A stretch of DNA of 64,000 nucleotides from Hoeflea_A sp965216535 (GTDB taxonomy: Bacteria > Pseudomonadota > Alphaproteobacteria > Rhizobiales > Rhizobiaceae), in contig OZ244175.1 of the NCBI GenBank assembly GCA_965216535.1, positions 7,688,001 through 7,752,000 of the forward strand. The letters are read 5' to 3'. The position numbers were made by a program, and so were the translations under genes. This document shows, one piece after another, positions 1 to 8,148 of this stretch. The notes under the pieces are model-generated. The model made no database searches. It saw only the letters and a program-made list of their open reading frames with translations, and was not told the origin of the DNA. Each line of letters begins with the position of its first letter. Position 1 is the stretch's first letter.

Positions 1-1129
1 CGGCACCGCGAAACGGCGTTGCTTCCCCGCGCGGCGCGGCGGCCTCGAGGATCAACCACTCGTCAGTCGGCAGACTGCTGAGAAACTCGCGAAACAATCG
101 GGATTTTCCGATCCCGGCCTCTCCGGAGACAGCAACGATGCGTCCGCGGCCGGCTCTGACCTCATCTGCGCTCTCCTGCAACAACTGCATTTCCAGCCGG
201 CGGCTGACGTAGCGGCTCTGTCCCACTGAGCTCGCGACACTCACCGGAACGGTGGCCTTGAGCTCGTAGACCGTACGCCCGCCCTCCCCATCTGGCGGAT
301 CGACCGCCAGCACCTGCAGGGCACTTGCGCCACGTCGCTGCGTCGCATCGTCCAGACGAATTCGGCCCGAAGGCGTTGCAGCCAGAATCTCTGCCGCCAG
401 AGAGAGCGGCAAACCGGACAGATGCAGCGGACGGCCTTCGACACCCGGACGCTGCACCACCTCGCCACTGCTCAGGGCCAGACGCAGGACAAGACCGATT
501 TCGGCTTCATCGAGCAAGGCAAGCGCCGCATCCGCGGCGCGGCGAACCGGATCTTCGATGGACACCGGGGCGCCGAAGGCAACTACCAGTCGATCGTTGA
601 GGCGGTCGGTAATGGTCCCACCGTAGCGATGAGCCACACCAGCCGTCTTCTCGGCCAGGGCATTGATGACCTGCTCGGCTGCCTCCGGCCCGTCCGCCGC
701 GACGTCCGCCAGGGCTGGGCCGAGGTCCGCCATGAGGATGGTGACCTGCTTGATCTCGGGGCGTGCCGGACCGGTTTTCGGCGTGTCGGTCGACTGTTCC
801 GGAATCAGTGCTCCCGCAGCAACGACCGGTTCCGATCTGACCCGTAATCTGTATCCGGCCCGATGCACGGTCTCGACGACTTTCGGATCGCGGGCGCTCT
901 CGTCGAAGGCCCGCCGCAACTCGGCAATGGCGTGGGTGAGCACTTCCTCCCCAACCGTCACACCGGCCCATACATCATCCAGAAGTTCACCGCGGCTGAC
1001 GACCTGGCCACTCGCCTTGTCGAGCGCCATCAGCACCCCCAAAGCCTTCGGGGAAAGCCGCGTCTTGGCACTGCCGTCGGTCACTTCCCGTGACATCGGG
1101 TCGACCGTCCAGCGGCCGAGCATGAACAT
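1..1129 (-). CDS. Winged-helix regulator with degenerate cyclase domain and AAA ATPase (3' part cut off by window)
   Basis: The reading frame is open from an ATG at 1129 to the window edge, so the C-terminus is missing. Residues of about 5-100 form an OmpR/CadC-type winged helix (ends in a VVETVHRAGYRL motif). About 125-300 resemble a class III nucleotide cyclase domain, and a P-loop GEAGIGKS then starts an AAA_16-type ATPase. The cyclase part keeps the two metal-binding aspartates (ILMADL and LNDRL) but has Ser and Glu where the catalytic Asn and Arg belong, so it is probably not catalytic. The start is chosen because GGAG lies nine bases upstream; ATG codons at 1138 and 1123 are alternatives. 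It is divergent from the peroxiredoxin gene and may regulate it. Family architecture is clear; the signal is unknown. Confidence 0.8.
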   Translation of the reverse strand, partial: MFMLGRWTVDPMSREVTDGSAKTRLSPKALGVLMALDKASGQVVSRGELLDDVWAGVTVGEEVLTHAIAELRRAFDESARDPKVVETVHRAGYRLRVRSEPVVAAGALIPEQSTDTPKTGPARPEIKQVTILMADLGPALADVAADGPEAAEQVINALAEKTAGVAHRYGGTITDRLNDRLVVAFGAPVSIEDPVRRAADAALALLDEAEIGLVLRLALSSGEVVQRPGVEGRPLHLSGLPLSLAAEILAATPSGRIRLDDATQRRGASALQVLAVDPPDGEGGRTVYELKATVPVSVASSVGQSRYVSRRLEMQLLQESADEVRAGRGRIVAVSGEAGIGKSRLFREFLSSLPTDEWLILEAAAPRGEATPFRGA

Positions 1130-1202
1130 GGCTGACATCTCCTTCAGAAATTCAGTCGATTTCCTTCAGGCTTTCGTCGGTCGCTTCGAACTACAGGTTG
1201 CG

Positions 1203-1241
1203 CAAGTCGTCGGGGCCCATCCGGCGCCCCATAGCGACTTG
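1203..1241. promoter_or_regulatory. Nested inverted repeat in divergent promoter region
   Basis: CAAGTCG (1203-1209) pairs with CGACTTG (1235-1241), and inside it GGGGC (1212-1216) pairs with GCCCC (1226-1230). It lies between the winged-helix regulator and the peroxiredoxin gene, 36 bases before the peroxiredoxin start. It could be an operator for a dimeric regulator or a hairpin in the 5' leader. The pairing is visible; the role is inferred. Confidence 0.4.
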
Positions 1242-1276
1242 TCCCTATAGCACGACAAACACAAAGGATAACAACC

Positions 1277-1930
1277 ATGAGACTTGGTGACATTGCACCC
1301 GATTTTACCGCCGACACCACCCAAGGGCGTATTTCGTTCCACGACTGGTGCGGCGATTCCTGGTGTCTTCTGTTCAGTCACCCAAAGGATTTCACTCCGG
1401 TCTGTACGACGGAGCTTGGCGCCATGGCGCGCGCCCTGCCCGAGTTCGAAGAGCGCGGTGTGAAGATCATCGGCCTTGGCATGGATCCGGTTTCCGACCA
1501 CATCGCCTGGTCGGCCGATATCGAGGAGACTCAAGGTGCAGCCCCGACCTACCCCATTATCGGCGACACGGATCTTGCGGTGGCGAAACTCTACAACATG
1601 CTGCCCGCCGATGCGGGTGACAGTTCAGCTGGGCGATCGGCGGCCGACAACCACACGGTCAGAAGCGCCTTCATCATCGCGCCGGACAAGCGAATCCAGA
1701 TGATGATGATCTACCCGATGACGTCGGGTCGAAGCGTCGAAGAACTGTTGCGGGTTGTCGATTCCATCCAACTGACGGCCAAACACCAGGTGGCCACGCC
1801 TGCCGGATGGCAGCCGGGCGACGACGTCATGATCGTGCCGTCGGTGTCCGACGAAGAGGCGCGCGAGCGCTTTCCAGACGGCTGGCGCGGTCCGAAGCCG
1901 TACATGCGGATCGTCGAACAACCTCGCTGA
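1277..1930 (+). CDS. 1-Cys peroxiredoxin (Prx6 type)
   Basis: This 217-residue protein reduces hydrogen peroxide and organic hydroperoxides in the cytoplasm. The peroxidatic motif PKDFTPVCTTE places the active cysteine at residue 43, and the family arginine lies in NHTVRSAF near residue 130. The long C-terminal extension (about 165-217) and total length fit the Prx6/1-Cys group rather than AhpC. Two further cysteines (25, 30) lie before the active site, but no C-terminal resolving cysteine is seen. An AAGGA-like site precedes the ATG. The gene stands alone, divergent from the winged-helix regulator, with a dyad in between, so peroxide-responsive control is plausible. Confidence 0.93.
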   Translation: MRLGDIAPDFTADTTQGRISFHDWCGDSWCLLFSHPKDFTPVCTTELGAMARALPEFEERGVKIIGLGMDPVSDHIAWSADIEETQGAAPTYPIIGDTDLAVAKLYNMLPADAGDSSAGRSAADNHTVRSAFIIAPDKRIQMMMIYPMTSGRSVEELLRVVDSIQLTAKHQVATPAGWQPGDDVMIVPSVSDEEARERFPDGWRGPKPYMRIVEQPR

Positions 1931-1969
1931 CCTAACCAATCAACCTCTTGAAAAAATGGAGAAATTACC

Positions 1970-2686
1970 ATGAACTCGACAAGAACCGAAACCAGACAGT
2001 TGGCCACTAAAGCACCAACCACGAGCAAGGCTACGCGTGGGCGGCAACCCCGTCGCGCCTCACCACGCACGCTGCTCGCAGTGGCGCTGGGTCTGAGTCT
2101 GCCATGCGTCGCGGACGCAGCGCAGGCCGAAACTCAGCGGACCGACGTGATGACGCACCGCTCGCAGGGAGACGTGACGCTGGCCAACCCGAGCGGAGCG
2201 CGGCTTGCCCGCTCACCGGAGGGTGTTTTCGTCACTCTGGTAGCAAAGGATCTCAAGCCCGGTCACGCCTATACCATGTGGGTCGTGGCTATCAACGCGC
2301 CGGAAAACTGCAGCGACGCTCCGTGTCCGAGCACGGACGTGATGCAGAACACCGATGTGGTCCAGGCCGATCTCGGCTTTGGTGATGGCGCCGTCGCCGG
2401 CAAGGACGGTCGAGTCCGTTTTGCTGCCTTCCAGCCGATGGGCGCGATGCCGCATTCGTGGTTCGGCCGCGGCCTGACTGACACCGCAGCGGAGATCCAC
2501 CTGGTCGTTCGCGATCATGGCCCACTGGTACCGGGTCGGGAAGCTGCGATGCTCGGGACATTCCGCGAAGGCTGTAACGCCGAGAGTGTGGCCGATACCC
2601 TGCCGGCAACGGCCAGAGGCGACGGCGTCCCCGGCTCCTACAAGTGCGCCAACGTTCAGGCGGCAATCTTCCAGCCGGTCGAATAG
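1970..2686 (+). CDS. Secreted protein of unknown function
   Basis: This 238-residue protein has a long basic N-region (about 33 residues) followed by a hydrophobic core LLAVALGLSL and a likely signal peptidase site after ADAAQA. It should be exported to the periplasm. The mature part is rich in beta-strand-like sequence with six cysteines in the pattern NCSDAPC, GCN, YKC, which could form disulfides. I do not recognise an enzyme family. GGAG eight bases before the ATG supports the start. It follows the peroxiredoxin gene by 39 bases, so the two may be cotranscribed and linked to oxidative stress; that is inference. Confidence 0.7.
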   Translation: MNSTRTETRQLATKAPTTSKATRGRQPRRASPRTLLAVALGLSLPCVADAAQAETQRTDVMTHRSQGDVTLANPSGARLARSPEGVFVTLVAKDLKPGHAYTMWVVAINAPENCSDAPCPSTDVMQNTDVVQADLGFGDGAVAGKDGRVRFAAFQPMGAMPHSWFGRGLTDTAAEIHLVVRDHGPLVPGREAAMLGTFREGCNAESVADTLPATARGDGVPGSYKCANVQAAIFQPVE

Positions 2687-2690
2687 GAAT

Positions 2691-2729
2691 GTTCATGCGC
2701 CTCTTTGCCTCCCGGAGGGGCGCATGAAC
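2691..2729 (+). terminator. Stem-loop after secreted-protein gene
   Basis: GTTCATGCGCC (2691-2701) pairs perfectly with GGCGCATGAAC (2719-2729), starting four bases after the stop codon. The loop itself contains CCTCCCGGAGG. There is no T-run after the stem, so it may be a factor-assisted terminator or an mRNA-protecting hairpin. Confidence 0.5.
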
Positions 2730-2845
2730 CAATCGGGAGGCGGCGTTGCCGCCTTCCGAGCAGCCTGTGAAGACACCAGACAAGTCTTTCGATGGAAAGG
2801 CGGCGCTTTCGTTGCTAGAGTTTGGGTCGGGGGTCGGCGAGCCCA

Positions 2846-3613
2846 ATGACATCTGAACTGTCCGCGAGCGATGATGAGTCAGCAGCGATCCTGCGCGCTC
2901 TCTCGCTGTGCATGAAAGCGCTGGGCACGACTGCCTTCAACGGGTGCTTCCTCGATCTGATCGAGACCTCCGTTCAGGCAGACCAGGTCATGGTCTTTTC
3001 CTACAGGCCCGACCGGCCCCGTTGTTATCTGTCGTTCAATCGAAGACAGAAACAGACAGCGGAAAACCTCTCGCAAAAATACCTGCGCAGCGGGTATCAG
3101 GTCGATCCGCTCAAAGCCGACATCGAGGCCGTCAGGCGAAGCGGTGAAACGCGGCTGGTTCAGCTCGATGAACTGCGGGACCGCATGAGCGACGAATATT
3201 GGACCTTGTTCTTCGAGGCCCCCGGAATTGTCGACAAAATGACTGTTCTCGCTGGCCGCGATGACGATCTTCTGGGCATCAACCTCTATCGGTTCGACGA
3301 GAGCGGCCGTTTTGCAGCCGACACCGGACACACCGGCAATCCGCTTTGGGAGATCATCGCGCAGACGGCATTGCTGCACTATTCCGAGCGGCAACCGGCC
3401 GACCTCAAGAGCCCGCTCAACTCGTTGTCCGACCGCGAGCGGCAAATCTGCGAAGCGATGCTGCGCGGCCTGACGACGGACGCTATTGCCTGGGAGCTTG
3501 GCGTTGCGCCGAGCACCGTGACCACCTACCGCAAGCGCGCCTATGAAAAGCTCGGCATCAACTCCAAGCCGGCCCTGTTTGCCCTGTGCGGCGACAATTC
3601 GGATCGTGGGTAA
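2846..3613 (+). CDS. LuxR-family transcriptional regulator
   Basis: This 255-residue protein has a C-terminal GerE/LuxR helix-turn-helix (about 190-250) with SDRERQICEAMLRG and a recognition helix in AIAWELGVAPSTVTTYRKRAYEKLG. The N-terminal 180 residues are not clearly an autoinducer domain and no receiver aspartate pattern is visible, so it is best called a LuxR solo with an unknown sensor domain. The ATG at 2846 is preferred; an in-frame TTG at 2822 would add eight residues. It lies directly upstream of the FAD monooxygenase gene on the same strand (89-base gap) and may control it. Confidence 0.85.
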   Translation: MTSELSASDDESAAILRALSLCMKALGTTAFNGCFLDLIETSVQADQVMVFSYRPDRPRCYLSFNRRQKQTAENLSQKYLRSGYQVDPLKADIEAVRRSGETRLVQLDELRDRMSDEYWTLFFEAPGIVDKMTVLAGRDDDLLGINLYRFDESGRFAADTGHTGNPLWEIIAQTALLHYSERQPADLKSPLNSLSDRERQICEAMLRGLTTDAIAWELGVAPSTVTTYRKRAYEKLGINSKPALFALCGDNSDRG

Positions 3614-3702
3614 ATTGTGATTGTCCTCCCTGAAGGGGGACAGACAGCGCAATCGAAAAATGAAACCCTGCGCCACAGAAACACCGTGGAAGGAACCGTC
3701 CG

Positions 3703-5328
3703 ATGAGGCCCGCCGGCAGAGGAGAGCTCGACTCCCTCTATTTCAGCTACCCGCATTTTGACGCCCCACAGGGCCCGAAGCGACAGTCTCTCGCCGGGAA
3801 AGCACCCGTGGTCATCGTCGGCGCTGGCCCCGTGGGCATGACCACGGCGTTGGCGTTGGCACATGAGGGCGTTCGCTCCGTCATCCTCGATCGGAAATCG
3901 ACATTCAATGATGGCAGTCGGGCGATCTGTCTTGAACGACACAGCTACGCCATTCTGGAAAGTCTCGGCGCCGTCGCGCCGTTCCTCGACAAGTCACTCC
4001 CGTGGACGCGCGGACACTCATTCTATCGCAACCGGCAGATCCTCGAATTCGAGATGCCGGACAGCGCCGACGAGAAATACCGCCCGATGTACAATCTGCA
4101 GCAGCAGTATATCGAACGCTATCTGCATGAAGCGGCCGCCGGTAATGACCTCATTTCGTTCCGGTGGCAAAGCGAACTGATCGCCCTGGAAGACGAAGAA
4201 GACGGGGTGACGCTAACCATCAAGGATAGCGAGGACATCTACGAATTGACCGCCGATTGGGTGGTTGCCTGTGACGGCGCCCACAGTCCGGTACGCAAGA
4301 TGCGTGGGCTGCGGCTTAACGGCGAGAATTTCGAGGGTCGCTACGTCATTGCCGACATTCGCATGGATCACGACTACCCGACGATCCGGCGAGCGCTCTT
4401 CGATCCGGCCTGTCGGCCAGGCGGCACGGTGCTCATTCACCGTCAGCCGGACAACATCTGGCGCATCGACTATCAGCTGTTCGATGAGGAAAGCACCGAG
4501 GATGCCATCCGCGAGGACAACATCCGGGCCGGCGTTGCCGGCGTTCTCGGCGAGATCGGCCATGAAGGCGACTGGGAACTGGAATGGTGGAGCGTCTACA
4601 CCGCCAATACACTCGCCCTTGACGATTACCGCGATGGCCGCGTGTTCTTTGCCGGCGACAGCGCCCATATCGTGCCGATTTTCGGCGTGCGCGGTCTCAA
4701 CAACGGCCTTGCCGACGCCGTGAACATCGGCTGGAAGCTTGGATGGGTGCTGAACGGCAAGGCGGGTGTCGGATTGCTCGACAGTTACACGCCGGAACGG
4801 CGCGGTGCCACGCTGGATGTCTTCGCCAACGCATCCAAAAGCGCCCGCTTCATGACCCCGCCGACCCGCGGCTGGCAGATCATGCGCGATGCGGCGCTGT
4901 CGCTGGCTCTCAGTCACGATTTCGCCGGCCAATTGGCCAACCCGCGCCAGATGAAGCCTTATGTCTATGCGGATGGCCAGGCGATCTGCCCGGATACCGG
5001 CGACTTTGTGTCCGGCCCGGAAGTGGGTCGGGTCGCACCCGAGGTGAAACTTGGCGACGGATTTCTTTCGGATCAACTCAGCCACGGCTTCACCGCCCTT
5101 TGCTTCGATGAAGCGATTGCCGCGGATCTCGAGGCGGAGGCTGGCGAGGACCCCGGCTTTACCGTGCTGACCCAGCCCGGCGATGGTCGGACCGCCGAGA
5201 CCTATGGAGCGGATGCCTCCTCCGTTTATCTGGTTCGGCCCGATCGGCATATCGCAGCGCGCTGGCGCAGCGCCTCAGCTTCGGAGGTCCTGGCCGCCTA
5301 CCGGGCGATCATCTGCAGGAGGGACTGA
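3703..5328 (+). CDS. FAD-dependent aromatic monooxygenase (MhpA/phenol hydroxylase type)
   Basis: This 541-residue flavoprotein belongs to the PheA/TfdB/MhpA group, which hydroxylates phenolic rings using NAD(P)H and O2. The FAD-binding GAGPVGM motif is near residue 40 and the second FAD motif RVFFAGDSAHIVPIFGVRG near residue 310. About 20 residues precede the Rossmann strand, and the C-terminal thioredoxin-like region (about 420-541) is typical of the group. GGAAGGA precedes the ATG. The substrate cannot be read from sequence. The gene is followed at four bases by a DUF2783 gene, a common pairing for this monooxygenase subgroup. Confidence 0.88.
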   Translation: MRPAGRGELDSLYFSYPHFDAPQGPKRQSLAGKAPVVIVGAGPVGMTTALALAHEGVRSVILDRKSTFNDGSRAICLERHSYAILESLGAVAPFLDKSLPWTRGHSFYRNRQILEFEMPDSADEKYRPMYNLQQQYIERYLHEAAAGNDLISFRWQSELIALEDEEDGVTLTIKDSEDIYELTADWVVACDGAHSPVRKMRGLRLNGENFEGRYVIADIRMDHDYPTIRRALFDPACRPGGTVLIHRQPDNIWRIDYQLFDEESTEDAIREDNIRAGVAGVLGEIGHEGDWELEWWSVYTANTLALDDYRDGRVFFAGDSAHIVPIFGVRGLNNGLADAVNIGWKLGWVLNGKAGVGLLDSYTPERRGATLDVFANASKSARFMTPPTRGWQIMRDAALSLALSHDFAGQLANPRQMKPYVYADGQAICPDTGDFVSGPEVGRVAPEVKLGDGFLSDQLSHGFTALCFDEAIAADLEAEAGEDPGFTVLTQPGDGRTAETYGADASSVYLVRPDRHIAARWRSASASEVLAAYRAIICRRD

Positions 5329-5332
5329 TGTC

Positions 5333-5515
5333 ATGAACCAGGCTGATCTCGAAAGGGTCTACGAAACCGTCGCGACAGGCATCGATGCCGTTGGATCGGA
5401 CAATGCGGAGGTGTTTCTGGCAAAGCTGGTTCTCCTGCTAGCCCAGGAAATCGGCGATGCCGATCGGGTACTGGCGCTTGTGGCGGAGGCGCAAGGCGAC
5501 CCGGCCGACGGTTGA
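5333..5515 (+). CDS. DUF2783 family small protein
   Basis: This 60-residue protein is acidic and predicted helical, with the core DNAEVFLAKLVLLLAQEIGD typical of DUF2783. Members of this family are usually encoded directly after an MhpA-type FAD monooxygenase, as here, which suggests a subunit or stabilising partner, though no biochemical role is established that I know of. The ATG follows the monooxygenase stop by four bases, and AGGAGGGA lies about ten bases upstream, so translation is probably coupled. Confidence 0.85.
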   Translation: MNQADLERVYETVATGIDAVGSDNAEVFLAKLVLLLAQEIGDADRVLALVAEAQGDPADG

Positions 5516-5521
5516 TCGGCG

Positions 5522-6748
5522 TCAGCTCGCGGCCGCCCTTTCAGCCTCAAGCACGACAAGCACCTCAACATCAAATCCAACCATCTGGTCGGTCTCGAAC
5601 CCTTCACGGCCAATATCGTATTCGAGCCGCTTGAGTGCGACGCTGCCGTCCATGAAGGCTCTGCCATCCTCGATTTTCAGGGTGAATGGCAGCGTCAGCG
5701 GTCTGGTCTGGCCGACCAGCTGTAGCTGACCACGGGCTTCGTAAGATTCCGGTCCGGTTTTGACAAAATCCGACGATTCGAAACGCGCCGTGGGATGTTG
5801 TTCCACATTGAGAAAATCCGCCGACAGCGCCCGTTCGGTGACGGCGCCGATGGTCAGGCTGGCAATGCCGATCTCGACAGAAACCCTTGCCGAGGCAAGA
5901 TCGTCAGGGTCGAAGTCGATCGTTGCGTTCCAGTCCGCAAACTGGCCAGTAACCGGCGCTCCCGACTGAATGATCTGAATGCCCAGCCGGCTGTTTTGCC
6001 GATCCACCTGCCAACCCGCTGATTGCGCGCTTGCATTGCCGGAGCTGGCAGTGACAGCCGGACTGTCCGAACGCCCTGTTAAAGAAACCGCCATGCTTGC
6101 CAATGCGACCATCGCGAACGCGGTGATCGCCAAGGTCACCGGAAGTCTGCGGTATTTCGGATCCGACAGGTCATCCGGTACATCGACGGTACGGAACGGA
6201 ATCATCCGCGCCAGGGTTCCGTCGCGATCAATGACTGCATGTTTCAGCGCTCCGCCGATATGCAGCACGAGACACAATCCGAGCAGGATGACGGTGAAGA
6301 AGTGCACCGCACCGAAAATCTCCGCCAGATGCGGATTCTTCGGCACCAGCGGAATGTCTTGCGGCAGCGGCCACCAAATGGGCGCAAATCCTTCCAGTGC
6401 GGAGTGATGAAGCCACCCGCTAAACGGCATTGCGATGATGGCGCCGTAGAGCACCCAATGCACCGTTTGAGCCGCCAGGTTTTCCAGCGGCCGGTCGGCA
6501 TTCAGCGGCTTGGGGTGCGGTTGAACCAAGGCCCAGCCGACCCGAACGATGGCGAGCACGAACACCGCGATTCCCAGCGTCTTGTGCAGCGAATAGAACC
6601 ACGATTTGTGGGTCACTTCCGCGACAGAACTGGCTGGCAACTCGTCCATATAGATGCCGAGCGGAATGAGCATAAGGATGAGTGCCGCGACGGCCCAATG
6701 CAGGGTCTGCGCGACCAGGCCATAGGTCTTTTGACTGTTGACGAACAC
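5522..6748 (-). CDS. Cytochrome b561-YceI fusion protein
   Basis: This 408-residue protein has an N-terminal dihaem cytochrome b561 domain (about 5-180) with four membrane segments and conserved histidines in QTLHWAV, YSLHKTLG, VHWVLY and CLVLHIGG. A fifth hydrophobic segment near 205-225 leads to a C-terminal periplasmic YceI-like lipocalin domain (about 245-400). YceI proteins bind polyisoprenoids and are often linked to b561 electron carriers. The start is a GTG. It lies downstream of a second yceI gene on the same strand and probably shares its MarR-controlled promoter. A role in quinone or isoprenoid redox chemistry is inferred. Confidence 0.88.
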   Translation of the reverse strand: MFVNSQKTYGLVAQTLHWAVAALILMLIPLGIYMDELPASSVAEVTHKSWFYSLHKTLGIAVFVLAIVRVGWALVQPHPKPLNADRPLENLAAQTVHWVLYGAIIAMPFSGWLHHSALEGFAPIWWPLPQDIPLVPKNPHLAEIFGAVHFFTVILLGLCLVLHIGGALKHAVIDRDGTLARMIPFRTVDVPDDLSDPKYRRLPVTLAITAFAMVALASMAVSLTGRSDSPAVTASSGNASAQSAGWQVDRQNSRLGIQIIQSGAPVTGQFADWNATIDFDPDDLASARVSVEIGIASLTIGAVTERALSADFLNVEQHPTARFESSDFVKTGPESYEARGQLQLVGQTRPLTLPFTLKIEDGRAFMDGSVALKRLEYDIGREGFETDQMVGFDVEVLVVLEAERAAAS

Positions 6749-6802
6749 GTGTGCCGGACCTGCCGTGGAACTTGGATCAGCGCCGCGAGGACCGCGGTCG
6801 CG

Positions 6803-6828
6803 CCGGGCGCCTCGGGATCGAAGCGCCC
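6803..6828 (-). repeat. Intercistronic hairpin between the two yceI genes
   Basis: CGGGCGC (6803-6809) pairs with GCGCCCG (6822-6828) around a 12-base loop. It lies in the 123-base gap between the yceI and b561-yceI genes. There is no T-run on the minus strand, so it may stabilise the upstream message or cause partial termination. A short GTT trinucleotide run follows at 6828-6841. Confidence 0.4.
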
Positions 6829-6871
6829 GTTGTTGTTGTTGTCAGAGTACTCTCACCAAAAGAGCATCGGA

Positions 6872-7471
6872 CTATTTGCGATCCTTCATTTCGGTGACGA
6901 TCGAAATTGAAATCGGGCCGGTTGGAATGGCCTTGCCCACATCAAATGCGACGTGATCGATTTCACCGGTGGCGGTAAAGGCCACCCAATCGCCTTTGTA
7001 ATAGTCGAGGAATTTACCGATCGGGTGCTCGCCACGATGGGTCATTGTGGTTTTCAATGTCACCGGATGCGTCACACCGTGAATGGTCAGGTCACCGGTG
7101 ACATCAGCCGTCGTATCGCCGGTTTGCTTGATGCTCGTGCTCTTGAACGTGATCTCGGGATAGGTTTCAACTTCGAGAAAATCCGCGCTTTTCAGGTGAT
7201 CGTCGAGCGGGCCGAAGCCGCTGGAAATGCTGGATGCGTCCACCGTGACATCGAGTTTGGATTGCTCGACGTTGTCGGGGTCCAGCACGAGCGTGCCGTT
7301 GACGGACGTGAATTCGGCCGATTGCATCGATACCCCGGCATGGCTCCACCCAAGCCGAACCTCGGTGTGGCCCTGATCGGTATAGTAGGTTTCGGTTGCA
7401 AACGCCGAAAAGCTGGTCGCGGCGATCAACAACGGCACCGATGCCAGGCTCGAAATTCTGCTGAATCCCAT
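6872..7471 (-). CDS. YceI family periplasmic protein
   Basis: This 199-residue protein has a signal peptide (cleavage likely after AFA near residue 25) and a single YceI lipocalin-like domain with typical blocks HTEVRLGWSHAG, LKSADFLEVETYPEITFKS and LTIHGVTHPVTL. It should bind a polyisoprenoid or similar lipid in the periplasm. The ATG at 7471 is chosen because GGAGGAAAGTTC precedes it. It is first in a likely two-gene operon with the b561-YceI fusion and divergent from the marR gene, with the operator at 7553-7574. Confidence 0.92.
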   Translation of the reverse strand: MGFSRISSLASVPLLIAATSFSAFATETYYTDQGHTEVRLGWSHAGVSMQSAEFTSVNGTLVLDPDNVEQSKLDVTVDASSISSGFGPLDDHLKSADFLEVETYPEITFKSTSIKQTGDTTADVTGDLTIHGVTHPVTLKTTMTHRGEHPIGKFLDYYKGDWVAFTATGEIDHVAFDVGKAIPTGPISISIVTEMKDRK

Positions 7472-7529
7472 GAACTTTCCTCCTTTGGATATTTCCGCTT
7501 CCTCGCGAAATGTTGTCCAGACCCCGATC

Positions 7530-7559
7530 TTGACGAATGGCAGCAAGGCCGGATTAGAT
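7530..7559 (+). promoter_or_regulatory. Likely marR promoter
   Basis: TTGACG (7530-7535) and TTAGAT (7554-7559) fit -35 and -10 boxes with an 18-base spacer, reading towards the marR gene at 7598. The -10 box lies inside the inverted repeat at 7553-7574, so a bound repressor would block RNA polymerase. Confidence 0.5.
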
Positions 7560-7574
7560 GAAAATGCATCTAAT
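7553..7574. promoter_or_regulatory. Putative MarR operator
   Basis: ATTAGATG (7553-7560) and CATCTAAT (7567-7574) form a perfect 8-bp inverted repeat with a 6-base spacer. It sits between the divergent yceI and marR genes, 24 bases before the marR start. The size and symmetry fit a MarR dimer site. Confidence 0.65.
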
Positions 7575-7597
7575 GAAATTCAATCAGAGAGCGCAAT

Positions 7598-8065
7598 GTG
7601 AAACCTTGCCCCTCACCGGAATGTGAACGCGTCGATCCGACGGCCGAACAGACTGCCCTCTGGGTGGCTCTGAACAGAGCGCAGCGTGCGATCTATCGAA
7701 CCATGGACGCCGAACTCAAGGCCAACGGGTTGCCCCCGCTGCGGTGGTACGATGTGCTGTGGGAGCTTGAACGCACGCCGCAAGATGGACTGCGGCCGAA
7801 GGAGATTGAAAAAACGCACCTTTTCGAACAATCAAACCTGTCGCGGCTGCTGCAACGTCTGGTCGATGAAGGGCTGGTGGAGGTTCTGGAATATCCCGAC
7901 GACGGTCGCGGCAAGATCATGAAAATCACACCCAAGGGGCGTCAGATGCGCAAGCGCATGTGGGCGATCTACGGACCGCTCATCCACGAACTGATAAGCC
8001 CGATCGACAGCAGCGAAGAGCTTAGCAAGACGTCGGTGACGCTGGGAAAGCTGATCGACCGGTGA
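7598..8065 (+). CDS. MarR family transcriptional regulator
   Basis: This 155-residue protein has the MarR winged helix at about 40-135, with LFEQSNLSRLLQRLVDEGLVE as recognition helix and YPDDGRGKIMKITPKGRQ as the wing. The start is a GTG at 7598. It is divergent from the yceI/b561 genes with a perfect dyad between them, so it most likely represses both itself and that redox module. The cysteines near the N-terminus (4, 9) could sense oxidants, but this is speculative. DUF3237 and SnoaL-like genes follow on the same strand. Confidence 0.9.
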   Translation: MKPCPSPECERVDPTAEQTALWVALNRAQRAIYRTMDAELKANGLPPLRWYDVLWELERTPQDGLRPKEIEKTHLFEQSNLSRLLQRLVDEGLVEVLEYPDDGRGKIMKITPKGRQMRKRMWAIYGPLIHELISPIDSSEELSKTSVTLGKLIDR

Positions 8066-8148
8066 AATTGGCGGCACCCCGAAGAAGAACGTGCTTTTCG
8101 AAACCGATTGGCTCATGATCCGCTGCAAAGAATGTGAGGATTGGCATA

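Noticed and set aside
1988..2030. Short histone H3 tail-like motif (QLATKA) in the N-terminus of the secreted protein
   Set aside because: It lies in the basic N-region of a signal peptide; six residues are easily matched by chance and nothing else supports a link.
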